Positions 25,696 through 34,682 of a stretch of 64,000 nucleotides of DNA are shown one piece after another. The stretch comes from Mycolicibacterium fortuitum subsp. fortuitum (GTDB lineage: Bacteria > Actinomycetota > Actinomycetes > Mycobacteriales > Mycobacteriaceae), in NCBI RefSeq assembly GCF_022179545.1, contig NZ_AP025518.1, positions 4,836,001 through 4,900,000 on the forward strand. Direction: 5' to 3'. The notes beneath the pieces are model-generated. The model ran no database searches. It was not told the origin of the DNA and saw only the letters and a list, made by a program, of their open reading frames with translations. Position 1 is the stretch's first letter. Each line of letters opens with the position of its first letter. The translations under genes and the position numbers were made by a program.

Positions 25696-26382
25696 ATGGA
25701 CCCCAAGGACGACCCCGAGGCCCGCATCCGGGAGCTCGAGCGCCCACTGGCCGACACCGCGCGCATCTCCGAGCTCGGCACCGGAAACTCCGCGAGCGGA
25801 CCCGGAACTCAGCCGTGGACCCATGGGGCATCCTTCCCGCCGCCCCCTCCGGGGCCACCCGCTCCTTGGCCCGGTTATGAGCAGTTCCCGGCCCCGCCGC
25901 AACCCCGACGCAGAACCAACGCCGCGCCCCTGCTCTTCGTGTTCGGCGCGGCGCTGATGCTCCTGGTCGCCGGCGGTGTCACAGCGGCGTTGAGGTTCAC
26001 CGACACCGGCCCGGAAGACAGCGGGTCGCACTCTGACAGCCGGTCGACCACCATTCGCCAGACCGCCATCAGCGGCGTGCAGTTGCCCGGCCCCGTTGTG
26101 CCGACGCAGATTCCGGCAGGCCAGACGGTAATCGTCTCAGGCATCGGCGAGAACCGGGCACTGGAGTGCCAGGACAACACCGTGACCGTGAGCGGCATGC
26201 AGAACAAGCTGGAGATCACCGGTCACTGCGACGCCGTGATCGTGTCCGGCATCGAGAACATCATCGTCGTCGATTCCGCCGCCACCATCGGAGTGTCCGG
26301 ATTCGACAACCGGGTCACCTTCCACACGGGGCAACCCGAAGTGTCGAACTCGGGTCAGTCCAACGTTGTCGAGCAGGGCTGA
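25696..26382 (+). CDS. Membrane-anchored DUF3060 protein
   Basis: The 228-residue protein has an N-terminal charged helix and a Pro-rich cytoplasmic stretch (SFPPPPPGPPAPWP). One TM helix (about residues 77-99) follows. The exported C-terminal domain has short repeats VIVSGIGEN, VTVSGMQN, VIVSGIEN and IGVSGFDN, as in DUF3060 proteins and suggestive of a small beta-solenoid. The function is unknown. Start at MDPKDDPEAR is chosen; an in-frame ATG lies 6 codons upstream. Its end overlaps the convergent hydrolase gene by 28 nt. Confidence 0.7.
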   Translation: MDPKDDPEARIRELERPLADTARISELGTGNSASGPGTQPWTHGASFPPPPPGPPAPWPGYEQFPAPPQPRRRTNAAPLLFVFGAALMLLVAGGVTAALRFTDTGPEDSGSHSDSRSTTIRQTAISGVQLPGPVVPTQIPAGQTVIVSGIGENRALECQDNTVTVSGMQNKLEITGHCDAVIVSGIENIIVVDSAATIGVSGFDNRVTFHTGQPEVSNSGQSNVVEQG

Positions 26383-27242
26383 TCGGCATCCGACGGGCGA
26401 TCGAGGGTACTGAGGAACTCATCGAGCAGACTCACCAGCGGCTCCGGATTGTCTTCTGGCACCCAGGCATAGGAGTCGTCGATGAATTCCAGCGTGGCCC
26501 GCGGCAGCGTCTGCGCCAGGCGTGAGGCGCCTTGGGCGGGGAAGTAGCGCTCCTCGCGTGGCCAAACGACGAGCGCCGGGCGCCGGTATTCGGCCAGCCG
26601 CGGTGAGTACGTCGCCAGATAGCTGGGTGAGAGCCCTTGAAGGAATCGACGAAAGTCCTTACGCACCAGCGGGTCATGCTGAAGCGGCGCCAGGTACTCG
26701 GCCATCACGTCGGCAGGGATCGGGCGTTTGGTCGCACCGCCGTAGGTGATTCTCAGACGCTGCACCGGTTTCAGCCCGATCAGCCTCGACTGCAACAGAC
26801 CGGCGCCGGGCGGCGCGACAAGCCGGGTCAGCAGCTTGACCGGCCAAGGATCGGAATCGAAGGCGTTGGTGGCGATCAGCACCAGGCCTTCGATCCGCTC
26901 GGGGTGGCACGCGGCGACCACCTGGGCGATGTCGCCGCCGTACCCGTTGCCGACCAGCACGGTCTGCTCGATGCCGAGCGCGTCGAGCAGGTCGACCACG
27001 GTCTGAGCCAGCCCGGGCAGTGTCAGGTCAGCGTCCGGCACAGCCGGGGTGTGCGAACCGAGGGCAAGGTCCGGTGCGATACAACGGATTCCGGCGCCGA
27101 GACCGGTGGCCACGTGACGCCATACCAATCCGTTGGCGACCAGTCCGTGCAGTAACACGACCGGCCGTCCGTCGCCGTGTTCACGTACTCCGACCGGACC
27201 ACGGGGCACCGGGATGAGCCGCCGGGAGCCGAGTGCGTTCAT
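26355..27242 (-). CDS. Alpha/beta-hydrolase fold protein lacking catalytic residues (GNGYG)
   Basis: The 295-residue protein is clearly related to the hydrolase at 15419-16249 (shared GRPVV.(L/V)HG, LVGN.(T/Y)GG, HPER). The nucleophile position in the elbow is Gly100 (GNGYG), and the His region reads DDSYAWVPEDNPE with no His. It is therefore probably not a classical hydrolase. It is divergent from a TetR paralogous to the one paired with the other hydrolase. A ligand-binding or sensor role is an inference; a different active site is the alternative. Confidence 0.75.
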   Translation of the reverse strand: MNALGSRRLIPVPRGPVGVREHGDGRPVVLLHGLVANGLVWRHVATGLGAGIRCIAPDLALGSHTPAVPDADLTLPGLAQTVVDLLDALGIEQTVLVGNGYGGDIAQVVAACHPERIEGLVLIATNAFDSDPWPVKLLTRLVAPPGAGLLQSRLIGLKPVQRLRITYGGATKRPIPADVMAEYLAPLQHDPLVRKDFRRFLQGLSPSYLATYSPRLAEYRRPALVVWPREERYFPAQGASRLAQTLPRATLEFIDDSYAWVPEDNPEPLVSLLDEFLSTLDRPSDADQPCSTTLD

Positions 27243-27286
27243 CTGCCTGCCCTTTCACCGTGAGCAGCCGAACAAATCAAGACAGA

Positions 27287-27328
27287 CTGTATGCAAACAC
27301 ATCCACGGCCGAACATCAATACATACAG
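27287..27328. promoter_or_regulatory. Inverted repeat CTGTATG ... CATACAG between hydrolase and tetR
   Basis: Perfect 7-bp arms (27287-27293 and 27322-27328) with a 28-nt spacer sit between the divergent genes. They are a candidate operator for the adjacent TetR. Confidence 0.4.
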
Positions 27329-27333
27329 CTTGT

Positions 27334-27339
27334 TAAAAT
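27334..27339 (+). promoter_or_regulatory. -10 box of leaderless tetR
   Basis: TAAAAT ends 7 nt before the GTG at 27346, predicting a leaderless transcript and supporting that start. The box lies 5 nt from the CATACAG half-site. Confidence 0.55.
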
Positions 27340-27345
27340 TCTCCG

Positions 27346-27948
27346 GTGAGTGATGAGGCACGTGACGGCCGTGAACAACGCGGCGAGGCCACCCGCTCGG
27401 CCCTGGTGGCCGCCGCGCGATCACTGTTCGTCGAACGCGGCTATGCCGGGGTGTCCACCGGGGACATCGCGCGCGTCGCCGCCGTCACCCGCAACGCGCT
27501 GTACTACCACTTCCCCACCAAGGAAGCCGTGTTCCGGGCCGTGTACGAGGACGTCGAGGGCAGGCTCGCCCGCCGGGTGCTGCCGGTGGCGCTCGCTCAC
27601 GGCACCAGCAGAGAGCAGCTCCACGCCGGCATCGAAGCGTTCCTCGATGGCTGCCTCGATCCCACAGTGGCCCGCATCAGTGTGCTGGAGGCTCCGGCGG
27701 CACTCGGATTCGCGCAGATGCGCGAAATCGACAATCGCAACTATCTCGGCGCACTGCGCGACGGGATTCGCACCGCGGTGGAAGCGGGTGAGTTGCCCGG
27801 TCTTCCGGTCGACGCCCTCGCGTCGATGCTCATCGGGGCACTGGATGAGGCCGCACTGCTCATCGCGACGGCGGAGGACCCGGCGGCGGCCCGGCAAGAG
27901 GCCGGTGTGGTGGCCCGGGCGTTGGTGGACGGCCTGTTCAAGAGCTAG
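27346..27948 (+). CDS. TetR-family regulator (partner of hydrolase 26355-27242)
   Basis: The 200-residue protein has HTH STGDIARVAAVTRNALYYHFPTKEAVF and a ligand domain ending IGALDEAALLIATAEDPAAARQ, the motif shared with the TetR at 14751-15356. The GTG start is supported by a leaderless -10. It should repress its own gene and the divergent degenerate hydrolase through the CTGTATG inverted repeat. It converges with the ABC-transporter ATPase gene, 3 nt away. Confidence 0.85.
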   Translation: MSDEARDGREQRGEATRSALVAAARSLFVERGYAGVSTGDIARVAAVTRNALYYHFPTKEAVFRAVYEDVEGRLARRVLPVALAHGTSREQLHAGIEAFLDGCLDPTVARISVLEAPAALGFAQMREIDNRNYLGALRDGIRTAVEAGELPGLPVDALASMLIGALDEAALLIATAEDPAAARQEAGVVARALVDGLFKS

Positions 27949-27951
27949 CCG

Positions 27952-28725
27952 CTACAGCACCTTCGACAAGAACTCCTGCAGCCGTGGGTGTTTGGGGCTG
28001 TCGAACACAGCGGCCGGAGTGTCATCCTCGACGATGTTGCCGTCGGCCATGAAGATCACCCGGGAGGCCACTTCGCGTGCGAAGCCCATCTCATGGGTCA
28101 CCACCACCATTGTCATGCCGCCTTCGGCCAGGTCACGAAGAACCTCGAGCACATCACCGACCATCTCGGGATCCAGGGCGCTGGTGGCCTCGTCGAACAG
28201 CATGATGGACGGGTTCATGGCGAGCGCCCGCGCAATCGCGACGCGCTGCTTCTGACCGCCCGACAACGTGGCCGGTTTGACGTTGGCCTTCTCCGCCAAG
28301 CCCACCTGACCCAACAGTTCCATCGCCCGCTTCTCGGCGGCGGCCTTGTCCATCTTCTTGGTCAGCAGCGGCGCCAGCGTCACGTTGTCGATCACTGTCA
28401 TGTGCGGGAACAGGTTGAAGTGCTGGAACACCATGCCGATGTGTTGGCGCACCTTGTCCAGGTCCACCCTTCGGTCGGTCAGGTCGAACCCGTCGACGGT
28501 GACCTTGCCCGCGGTGATGTCCTCGAGCTTGTTGAGGCAGCGCAGGAAGGTGGACTTACCCGACCCCGACGGCCCGATGACGCAGACCACTTCACCCTTG
28601 CTGATCGTGGTGTCGATGCCGTCGAGCACCACCAGGTCACCGAATGACTTCTTGAGCCCCTCGATGCGGATCTTGACGGTGCCTTCCGGCTCGGCGGCCG
28701 CGGCTTCCGGTACCAACTGGGTCAT
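27952..28725 (-). CDS. glnQ: Polar amino-acid ABC transporter ATP-binding protein (GlnQ type)
   Basis: The 257-residue ATPase has Walker [10 protein letters not shown], signature LSGGQKQR, Walker [13 protein letters not shown] and H-loop VVTHEMGF. It belongs to the polar amino-acid (GlnQ/HisP) group. ATG 28725 overlaps the stop of the fused binding protein-permease gene (ATGA), so both are made from one transcript and form one importer. By family, the likely cargo is glutamine or glutamate. Confidence 0.9.
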   Translation of the reverse strand: MTQLVPEAAAAEPEGTVKIRIEGLKKSFGDLVVLDGIDTTISKGEVVCVIGPSGSGKSTFLRCLNKLEDITAGKVTVDGFDLTDRRVDLDKVRQHIGMVFQHFNLFPHMTVIDNVTLAPLLTKKMDKAAAEKRAMELLGQVGLAEKANVKPATLSGGQKQRVAIARALAMNPSIMLFDEATSALDPEMVGDVLEVLRDLAEGGMTMVVVTHEMGFAREVASRVIFMADGNIVEDDTPAAVFDSPKHPRLQEFLSKVL

Positions 28726-30200
28726 TTCACCATCCTTTTCTCGAGCCGGTCGGACAGCTTTGTAAGCGCCATGATGACGATGAAGTAGATGATGCCGATG
28801 ATCAGCCACATGGTGAACGACTGGTAGTTACGAGCGATGATCAGTCGCCCGGTCTGGGTGAGCTCGGCGATACCGATCACCGACAGGATCGAGGTGTCCT
28901 TCAGCGTGATGACGAACTGGTTGACGTACGACGGGATCATCGTTCGAACTGCCTGCGGCAGAATCACTTTGCGCATGGTCGGCAGATAGCCGATGCCGAG
29001 GCTGCGAGCCGCCTCCATCTGCCCCTTGTCCACCGATTGAATTCCGCCGCGCACGATCTCGGTCATGTAGGCCCCGGCGTTGAGCGACAGCGTGATGATG
29101 CCCGCGGTCAGTGCGGTCATCTGGAAGCCCAGCGCTGTTGGGATGCCGAAATAGATGAAGAAGGCCTGCACCAGCAGCGGCGTACCACGGAAGATGTCGA
29201 CGTAGGTGGTACCGATGGCCCGCAGGATGATCGAGCGCGATACCCGGCAGAGCCCGAAGACGATGCCGAGCACGAGCGCGATGGCGATCGACACCACGGT
29301 CAGGATCAGCGTCATCTTCAGGCCGGCCATCAGGAACGGGAATGTGCTCTTGAGCAGTCCGATGAACGAGTTGTCGGCCTCCGAGGCGCCCTCGCCGAGG
29401 TATTTCTCCATGATCTCGTCGTAGCGGCCGGAGTCCTTGAGCTCCTTGAGGCCCGCGTTGAACTTCGTCAGAAGTTCGGCGTTGCGCCCTTTGTTCACCG
29501 CGAACCCGTAGCTGGAGCCCTTCTCCTTCGGTGTCACGGTCTTGAACCCGTTGCCCTGCTGGATGCCGTAGTTCAGCACCGGGTAGTCCTCGAAGATGGC
29601 CACGGAGTTACCGGTCTTGACCTCCTCGAACATCGAAGCGGAATCGGCGAACGAGACGATCTGGAAGCCGTACTTGTCCTTGATGGACTGCGCAAACTCG
29701 GCGCCCTCGGTGCCGTTCTTGACCGCGACCCGCTTGCCCTTGAGGTCGGCATAGGACTTGATGTCCTGGTTGCTGTCCAACACAGCCATCTGCACGCCGG
29801 ACTCGAAGTACGGGTCGGAGAAGTCGAAGACCTTCTTGCGCTCGTCGGTGATCGACATGCCCGCGATCACACCGTCGGCCTGGTTGGCCTGCACTGCTTG
29901 CAGCGCGGCGTCGAAGCCCAGCGGCTTGATCGTGACGTTGAATTTCTGGTTGGCGGCGATCTCGTGAATCAGGTCGATGTCGATACCGACGAATTTCCCG
30001 TCCACATCCTGGAATTCGAACGGCGCGAACGTGATGTCGGTGGCGACGACGTAGGTTTCGCCGTCGGCGGCTGCTCGGGCCGGGGTTAGCATCGCAGCCC
30101 CGAACAGCCCGATCAGCAACGCCACGGCGGCGGCGATCAGGCGTTGCGGGGACCGGATGGCTCCGGCGATACCCTCGCCCGACGCGGATTCGGCTCTCAT
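28722..30200 (-). CDS. Fused glutamine-type substrate-binding protein and ABC permease
   Basis: This 492-residue protein joins two units usually encoded apart. A signal/TM segment (about 20-43) is followed by a family-3 solute-binding domain ([15 protein letters not shown] ... [20 protein letters not shown]) to about 275. A HisM/GlnP-type permease domain with several TM helices and the EAA-like loop ([26 protein letters not shown]) follows. The binding domain is tethered to the outer face of its own permease. Such fusions are known in actinobacteria and lactic bacteria. The ATPase partner overlaps its 3' end. Confidence 0.9.
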   Translation of the reverse strand: MRAESASGEGIAGAIRSPQRLIAAAVALLIGLFGAAMLTPARAAADGETYVVATDITFAPFEFQDVDGKFVGIDIDLIHEIAANQKFNVTIKPLGFDAALQAVQANQADGVIAGMSITDERKKVFDFSDPYFESGVQMAVLDSNQDIKSYADLKGKRVAVKNGTEGAEFAQSIKDKYGFQIVSFADSASMFEEVKTGNSVAIFEDYPVLNYGIQQGNGFKTVTPKEKGSSYGFAVNKGRNAELLTKFNAGLKELKDSGRYDEIMEKYLGEGASEADNSFIGLLKSTFPFLMAGLKMTLILTVVSIAIALVLGIVFGLCRVSRSIILRAIGTTYVDIFRGTPLLVQAFFIYFGIPTALGFQMTALTAGIITLSLNAGAYMTEIVRGGIQSVDKGQMEAARSLGIGYLPTMRKVILPQAVRTMIPSYVNQFVITLKDTSILSVIGIAELTQTGRLIIARNYQSFTMWLIIGIIYFIVIMALTKLSDRLEKRMVK

Positions 30201-30636
30201 CGCCCAGTCTCCTATCCAGGTATGAAACGACGAGTCATCACGCTATCGCCGTCACTGCGATTAGGGCGGGATTTACCGGGGAGCAGTTCCGCGGCTGGAC
30301 GAGGCGGCACGCTGTAGGTGGGCGCCCCTTGAAAGTGGGACCAGCGGGTCGTCATCGTGACCGACTGCCACACGTTGCACCCGGTCTCCGCGCCGGCTGG
30401 CCGGAAGACCTCGAATTGGGCTGCGCCGGAACATAGTTGCGCCCGCAATGTCCGCCTCGCCATCCGCTGATGGCAATCTGCACGGTGGGCTTTACCGGCA
30501 CTGCGAAAGGACGCCCGGCTTCGAATGCGCCGTATTGAGGTAGTGCACTACGCGTGAGGAATGACTTGAGTCAGCCGTACGTTCCATGCATCAGAGCGTT
30601 GGAGAGTACGGCGCTTGGTTCAGAGGAAGTTTCGAC
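30201..30636. other. Intergenic region upstream of the ABC importer
   Basis: The region holds the promoter side of the ABC importer (minus) and of the 97-residue gene (plus). One small minus-strand frame, listed separately, looks partly coding. No terminator or known riboswitch was recognised. Confidence 0.5.
30212..30463 (-). CDS. Possible small hypothetical protein (83 residues)
   Basis: The frame reads with mostly G/C-ended codons in its middle (CNVWQSVTMTTRWS ... PTYSVPPRPAAELL) and looks more protein-like than the competing frames. It has no good ribosome site, and no domain is recognised. The end (codons for DGDSVMTRRF) has poorer codon use. It lies between the fused transporter gene (same strand, 12 nt downstream) and a divergent gene. 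It could be a short leader gene of the transporter operon, a decayed gene, or chance. Confidence 0.3.
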   Translation of the reverse strand: MARRTLRAQLCSGAAQFEVFRPAGAETGCNVWQSVTMTTRWSHFQGAPTYSVPPRPAAELLPGKSRPNRSDGDSVMTRRFIPG

Positions 30637-30930
30637 ATGAGCGTTTTCCGTCCGGTTTCCGCCGTCAGCCGCGAAACCTCACAACAGACCGCGACGCGCC
30701 GACATACCCACCCACCGGTGTTGATCACCGAACAACAGGTGATGTTCGGTACCGCTGCGGCAGCAGGCAGCACCGCCCACCACAACGTCATCTCGATGAT
30801 GGCTCATGCGGTGTCCTCGGTCGCCGAACACTGGCACGCCGCCACCGAGCGCCGACATGCCCGCTACTACCCCTCGCGGTGCAGCTACCTGGAGAACAGC
30901 CTGATGGCCCGGGAGATGGACCGGCTCTGA
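30637..30930 (+). CDS. Hypothetical protein (97 residues)
   Basis: The protein begins MSVFRPVSAVSRETSQQTATR and continues with HPPVLITEQQVMFGTAAAAG and a His/Arg-rich C-terminus (HWHAATERRHARYYPSRC). GAGGAAG lies upstream of the ATG. It has no signal peptide or convincing TM helix. The family is not recognised beyond resembling conserved mycobacterial hypotheticals. It converges on the taurine-dioxygenase-like gene, 10 nt away. Confidence 0.55.
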   Translation: MSVFRPVSAVSRETSQQTATRRHTHPPVLITEQQVMFGTAAAAGSTAHHNVISMMAHAVSSVAEHWHAATERRHARYYPSRCSYLENSLMAREMDRL

Positions 30931-30940
30931 CCGGAAGCGG

Positions 30941-31861
30941 TCAGCCGGCCAGCGCCACAGGTCTGATGATCTCCGAGTACCTGGATGCATCACCGGCGAT
31001 CACCCGGCTGGTCCGACCGTGGACGTCGACGGGGATATCTCCGGCAAGAGTGATCCGGCTCAGTCGGCGGAACTGGTCGTCGTAGTCGGACACCGCGTAG
31101 TGCTGAGTTGCCCGGTTGTCCCAGATCGCCAGATCCCCCAGCTCCCAACTCCACCGAATCGTGTTCTCCAACTTGATCACCCGATTCTGTAGCAGCTGGA
31201 AGAGGGTGGCCGACTCGGCGGCGCTGAGCCCCACGAACTGTTTGACGAAGTGGCCCAACAACAGCACACGTTTGCCGGTCTCGGGATGAACCCGCACCAC
31301 CGGGTGCTCCGTCTCGTAGTACTCGGACTCGAATTCTTCGCGGTATTGGCGGTGGCCGTCGGCCAGATCCTCATGCCGCCCGTCGTAGTCGGCTGCGTAG
31401 TCGTACTGGTTGGTGTGCACGGCCCACAGGTTCTCGACCAGCGCACGCAACGGCTCCGGCAGCCGGTCGTAGGCCGCTTCGGTCGATGCCCAGGTCGTGG
31501 TGCCGCCGTAGTCCGGGAGCGTGACCGCCCGCAGCAGGGAGGCCTTCGGGATGCGGTCGACGAACGTCACATCGGTGTGCCAGCTGTTCGCCTTGTCATA
31601 CCGCGAGTCGATCGGCAAGATCCGGTCGCCGCGTGAGGTGACGGTCGGATGCGCTCCCGTCGGTGTGCCGAGCAGTCGCGCGAACGCCAACTGCCCGTCG
31701 TCGTCGAGGTGGTGCTGGCCGCGGAAGAAGATGACCTTGTGCTCGAGCAGAGCATCGTTGACGGCGGACACCGTGGCCGCATCCAGGGCGCCGCTGAGGT
31801 CTATTCCGTCGATGCGGGCGCCGATGTGGGCACCGAGCTTGACTACGCGCAGAGAGGACAC
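30941..31861 (-). CDS. TauD-family 2-oxoglutarate dioxygenase, alkylsulfatase-like (Rv3406-like)
   Basis: The 306-residue enzyme has the Fe(II) facial triad HTD (H95, D97) and a distal His in TQHYAV, with a C-terminal Arg for 2-oxoglutarate. It closely resembles what is recalled of Rv3406, an alkyl-sulfate dioxygenase (FFRGQH, WHTDVTF, RATQH, IPVDV). It would release sulfate and an aldehyde from alkyl sulfates. GTG 31861 aligns with the Rv3406 N-terminus; the frame runs further upstream. It lies 70 nt downstream of an acidic small protein gene. Confidence 0.85.
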   Translation of the reverse strand: MSSLRVVKLGAHIGARIDGIDLSGALDAATVSAVNDALLEHKVIFFRGQHHLDDDGQLAFARLLGTPTGAHPTVTSRGDRILPIDSRYDKANSWHTDVTFVDRIPKASLLRAVTLPDYGGTTTWASTEAAYDRLPEPLRALVENLWAVHTNQYDYAADYDGRHEDLADGHRQYREEFESEYYETEHPVVRVHPETGKRVLLLGHFVKQFVGLSAAESATLFQLLQNRVIKLENTIRWSWELGDLAIWDNRATQHYAVSDYDDQFRRLSRITLAGDIPVDVHGRTSRVIAGDASRYSEIIRPVALAG

Positions 31862-31931
31862 CTCGTCACCATCGGCGACAGGGGGTCGCAGCACCACGGT
31901 TGCGCTCACCGCGAGCGCAAGGAGGCGAAGG

Positions 31932-32267
31932 TCAGTCGATCCGGATGACGTAGGTGCCGTCGTCGTCGCGCTCGATCTGCCCGTCCAGGGCGTTGATCCA
32001 CACCGGGGTGTCGCGCCGCGAACCGAGGAACGCGCTCTGCACAGAACCACCGGGCTGTAGGTCGACGTTCCATTCGTCGTCCTGGGCGACGATGGTGAGG
32101 ATCTCCTCGCCGTCGGCGCGGCGGATCGAAATCACCTGCCCGTTGGAATCCAGGTCCTCAAGACCGGCGTCGTCATCGAGGTACTCATCAAGCTCAGCGT
32201 CATCGAAGATCTCGGCGTCCGAACCTCTGACATCGTCATGCACGCCGAAGACTGTACCGAGGATCAC
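31932..32267 (-). CDS. Acidic hypothetical protein (111 residues)
   Basis: The protein has a very acidic N-terminal stretch ([24 protein letters not shown]), then a probable small beta-rich domain ([27 protein letters not shown]). No known domain is recognised. The start is uncertain: GTG 32267 is used, and GTG 32243 would remove 8 residues. It is divergent from the DUF4193 gene and upstream of the dioxygenase. Confidence 0.55.
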   Translation of the reverse strand: MILGTVFGVHDDVRGSDAEIFDDAELDEYLDDDAGLEDLDSNGQVISIRRADGEEILTIVAQDDEWNVDLQPGGSVQSAFLGSRRDTPVWINALDGQIERDDDGTYVIRID

Positions 32268-32401
32268 GTCCGCCGATGCAGACCGCCGAGGTTTGAACCG
32301 CTAACGTGCATCCGACGTTTACAGGATGTTCGCCCGGGGAACAAGAAGTCCCGCTGCGGCGTTGGCCAAAAACATTGGTCTTGAATTTAGGAGGATCATC
32401 G

Positions 32402-32698
32402 ATGGCTACCGATTACGACGCACCACGGGTCAAAGAGACCGACGAGGCAGCCGACGAGTCGCTGGAGCAGCTGGCCACGCAGCGCCGCACCGCAGCCAAC
32501 ACCGCGGTGATCGACGAGGATGAGGTGGTCGATTCCTTCGACCTTCCCGACGCCGACATCTCCGGCGAGGAGCTGAGCGTCCGGGTCGTTCCCAAGCAGG
32601 CTGACGAGTTCACCTGTTCGAGCTGCTTCCTGGTGCAGCACCGCAACCGCATGGCCCTGCAGAAGGGCGACCAGCAGCTCTGCGTCGACTGCGTCTGA
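32402..32698 (+). CDS. DUF4193 protein with four-cysteine zinc-ribbon-like motif
   Basis: The 98-residue protein has an acidic N-terminal half and a C-terminal CSSC (C72, C75) ... CVDC (C94, C97) pair typical of DUF4193 actinobacterial proteins. These probably bind zinc, and the function is unknown. AGGAGG lies 8 nt before ATG 32402. The gene is compact with strong translation signals. The arsR gene follows on the opposite strand. Confidence 0.8.
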   Translation: MATDYDAPRVKETDEAADESLEQLATQRRTAANTAVIDEDEVVDSFDLPDADISGEELSVRVVPKQADEFTCSSCFLVQHRNRMALQKGDQQLCVDCV

Positions 32699-32735
32699 CG
32701 CAGAGCTTTACCCGCGGCTGACTGCCGTAGGTGCC

Positions 32736-33095
32736 CTAACGGCAGCAGTTGGGGTCGAGAACAGAACACAATGCGACGAGTGAGTCCCGGCGCGGGCGGT
32801 GGTAGACGTTCATACCGCGCCGTTCGGACTCCACCATTCCGGCTCGCCGCAACTGCGACAGATGGTGGCTGACTGTTGATTCGGCCAGGCCGACTGCGGC
32901 CGCCAGATCGCATCCACACACTTCCCCGGTCTCCGCACTGAACAGCAGCGACACGAGCTTGACTCGGACCGGGTCGGCCAGCGCTTTCAGGCGCAGCGCA
33001 ATCTCCAGCGCTCCATCATCGTCGATCGGTCCTGCGGCCATAGGTGAGCAGCAGACCGGCTGAGAGGTATCGACCACCGGCAAAGCCTTGGGCAT
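32736..33095 (-). CDS. arsR: ArsR/SmtB-family metalloregulator
   Basis: The 119-residue winged-helix repressor (HTH about 63-95, AESTVSHHLSQLRRAGMV) has several Cys residues: CC (15-16), CGC (60, 62) and C-terminal CC (117-118). These could bind As(III) or Sb(III). Divergence from arsI-acr3-arsC identifies it as the operon's likely repressor. A CACAAT -10 (minus strand 33107-33102) ends 7 nt before its ATG, so the mRNA may be leaderless. Confidence 0.88.
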   Translation of the reverse strand: MPKALPVVDTSQPVCCSPMAAGPIDDDGALEIALRLKALADPVRVKLVSLLFSAETGEVCGCDLAAAVGLAESTVSHHLSQLRRAGMVESERRGMNVYHRPRRDSLVALCSVLDPNCCR

Positions 33096-33117
33096 AGGCC
33101 AATTGTGCCAGAGGATG

Positions 33118-33179
33118 TTGACATATGCCGAAGAGGTGGCATCATCGAAGCCATCCTGGATAGTTCGACATAAGTCGCA
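33118..33179. promoter_or_regulatory. Candidate ArsR operator region
   Basis: Two related elements, TTGACATATGCCG (33118-33130) and TTCGACATAAGTCG (about 33166-33179), flank an ATGCC-N8-GGCAT dyad (33125-33142) in the arsR/arsI gap. Related TTGACAT/TCGACAT half-sites are common ArsR targets. Confidence 0.45.
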
Positions 33180-33195
33180 GAGGTTGGGAGCCTGT

Positions 33196-33627
33196 ATGTC
33201 CCGTGCTCAACTCGCCTTGAACGTCGATGATCTCGACACAGCCATCGCGTTCTACTCGAAGCTGTTCGACACGGCACCGGCGAAGGTCAAACCCGGCTAC
33301 GCCAACTTTGCCATCGCCGATCCCCCGCTGAAGCTGGTACTCATCGAAAATCCCGGGAACGGCGGGACACTCAACCATCTCGGTATCGAAGTCGATTCCA
33401 GTGACCAGGTGCACGCCGAAATTGCCCGACTCACCGACGAAGGCATGTTCACCGAGGAGGAGATCGGCACCACGTGTTGCTTCGCCACGCAGGACAAGGT
33501 CTGGGTAACCGGACCCGCCGGCGAAAAATGGGAGGTCTACACGGTTCTGGCCGACTCGGAGACGTTCGGTGCCGGCTCGCCCGCACTCGACAGCTCCGGC
33601 TCCGGCGGCGCCTGCTGCACATCGTGA
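33196..33627 (+). CDS. arsI: ArsI/CadI-type VOC metalloprotein
   Basis: The 143-residue vicinal-oxygen-chelate protein resembles CadI and the C-As lyase ArsI. It has His61 (NHLGIEVD), a vicinal pair Cys94-Cys95 (GTTCCFATQ) and a C-terminal CC (140-141). ArsI removes methyl or aryl groups from trivalent organoarsenicals; CadI is cadmium-induced and of unclear function. Its stop overlaps the acr3 GTG (GTGA). GGGAG precedes the ATG. Confidence 0.85.
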   Translation: MSRAQLALNVDDLDTAIAFYSKLFDTAPAKVKPGYANFAIADPPLKLVLIENPGNGGTLNHLGIEVDSSDQVHAEIARLTDEGMFTEEEIGTTCCFATQDKVWVTGPAGEKWEVYTVLADSETFGAGSPALDSSGSGGACCTS

Positions 33628-34682
33628 ACCAGGTTGTTACCTCCCGGCTCTCCACGACAGACCGGCTGCTGCCGGCATGGATCGCGGTGGCGATGGTCGG
33701 CGGCTTGCTGCTCGGGCGGCTCGTCCCCGGGGTCAACACCGTCCTGAACCACGTTCAAATCGACGGCATTTCAGTGCCGATCGCGTTGGGCCTGCTGATC
33801 ATGATGTACCCGGTTCTGGCCAAGGTGCGCTACGACCGGCTCGGCCGGGTGACCGGTGATCGCAAGCTGTTGATCAGCTCCCTAATCCTCAACTGGGTGC
33901 TGGGTCCTGCCTTGATGTTCGCACTGGCCTGGCTGCTTCTGCCCGACCTGCCGGAGTACCGAACGGGTCTCATCATCGTCGGGCTGGCCCGATGCATCGC
34001 CATGGTCATCATCTGGAACGACCTGGCCTGCGGCGACCGTGAGGCAGCCGCGGTGCTGGTCGCCCTCAATTCGATCTTCCAAGTGCTCATGTTCGCGGTA
34101 CTCGGCTGGTTCTACCTGTCTGCGCTTCCCGGTTGGTTGGGCCTGGAGCAGGCAAGCATCGACTCCTCCCCCTGGCAGATCGCCAAGTCTGTGTCGATCT
34201 TCCTGGGCATCCCACTGCTGGCCGGGTACCTGTCGCGTCGCATCGGCGAATCCACCAGGGGCAGGGACTGGTACGAATCGAGCTTCCTGCCACGCGTCGG
34301 GCCATGGGCGCTTTACGGACTGCTGTTCACCATCGTCGTGCTCTTCGCGCTTCAAGGCGACCAGATCACGAACCGTCCCTGGGACGTGGCACGCATCGCC
34401 CTGCCACTGCTTGCGTACTTCGCGATCATGTGGGGTGGCGGCTACGCGATGGGAGCCGTGCTAGGTCTGAGCTATCAGCGCACCACCACCCTCGCATTCA
34501 CGGCCGCAGGCAACAACTTTGAGCTCGCTATCGCCGTGGCGATCGCAACCTACGGCGCTACCTCCGGCCAGGCCCTGGCCGGAGTGGTCGGTCCCCTGAT
34601 CGAAGTGCCCGTTCTCGTGGCACTGGTCTACGTGTCGTTGAGCCTGCGAGAGCGCTTCGACCAACCACTGAGGAACAGTTGA
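33624..34682 (+). CDS. acr3: Arsenite efflux transporter Acr3
   Basis: The ~352-residue protein has about 10 TM helices and the Acr3 signature with the essential Cys in GLARCIAMVIIWNDLACGD. It exports As(OH)3 using proton motive force. The GTG start overlaps the arsI stop, and its TGA overlaps the arsC ATG (TGATG), so three genes are translationally coupled. In M. tuberculosis the Acr3 and ArsC parts are recalled as one fused protein; here they are separate. Confidence 0.9.
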   Translation: MNQVVTSRLSTTDRLLPAWIAVAMVGGLLLGRLVPGVNTVLNHVQIDGISVPIALGLLIMMYPVLAKVRYDRLGRVTGDRKLLISSLILNWVLGPALMFALAWLLLPDLPEYRTGLIIVGLARCIAMVIIWNDLACGDREAAAVLVALNSIFQVLMFAVLGWFYLSALPGWLGLEQASIDSSPWQIAKSVSIFLGIPLLAGYLSRRIGESTRGRDWYESSFLPRVGPWALYGLLFTIVVLFALQGDQITNRPWDVARIALPLLAYFAIMWGGGYAMGAVLGLSYQRTTTLAFTAAGNNFELAIAVAIATYGATSGQALAGVVGPLIEVPVLVALVYVSLSLRERFDQPLRNS

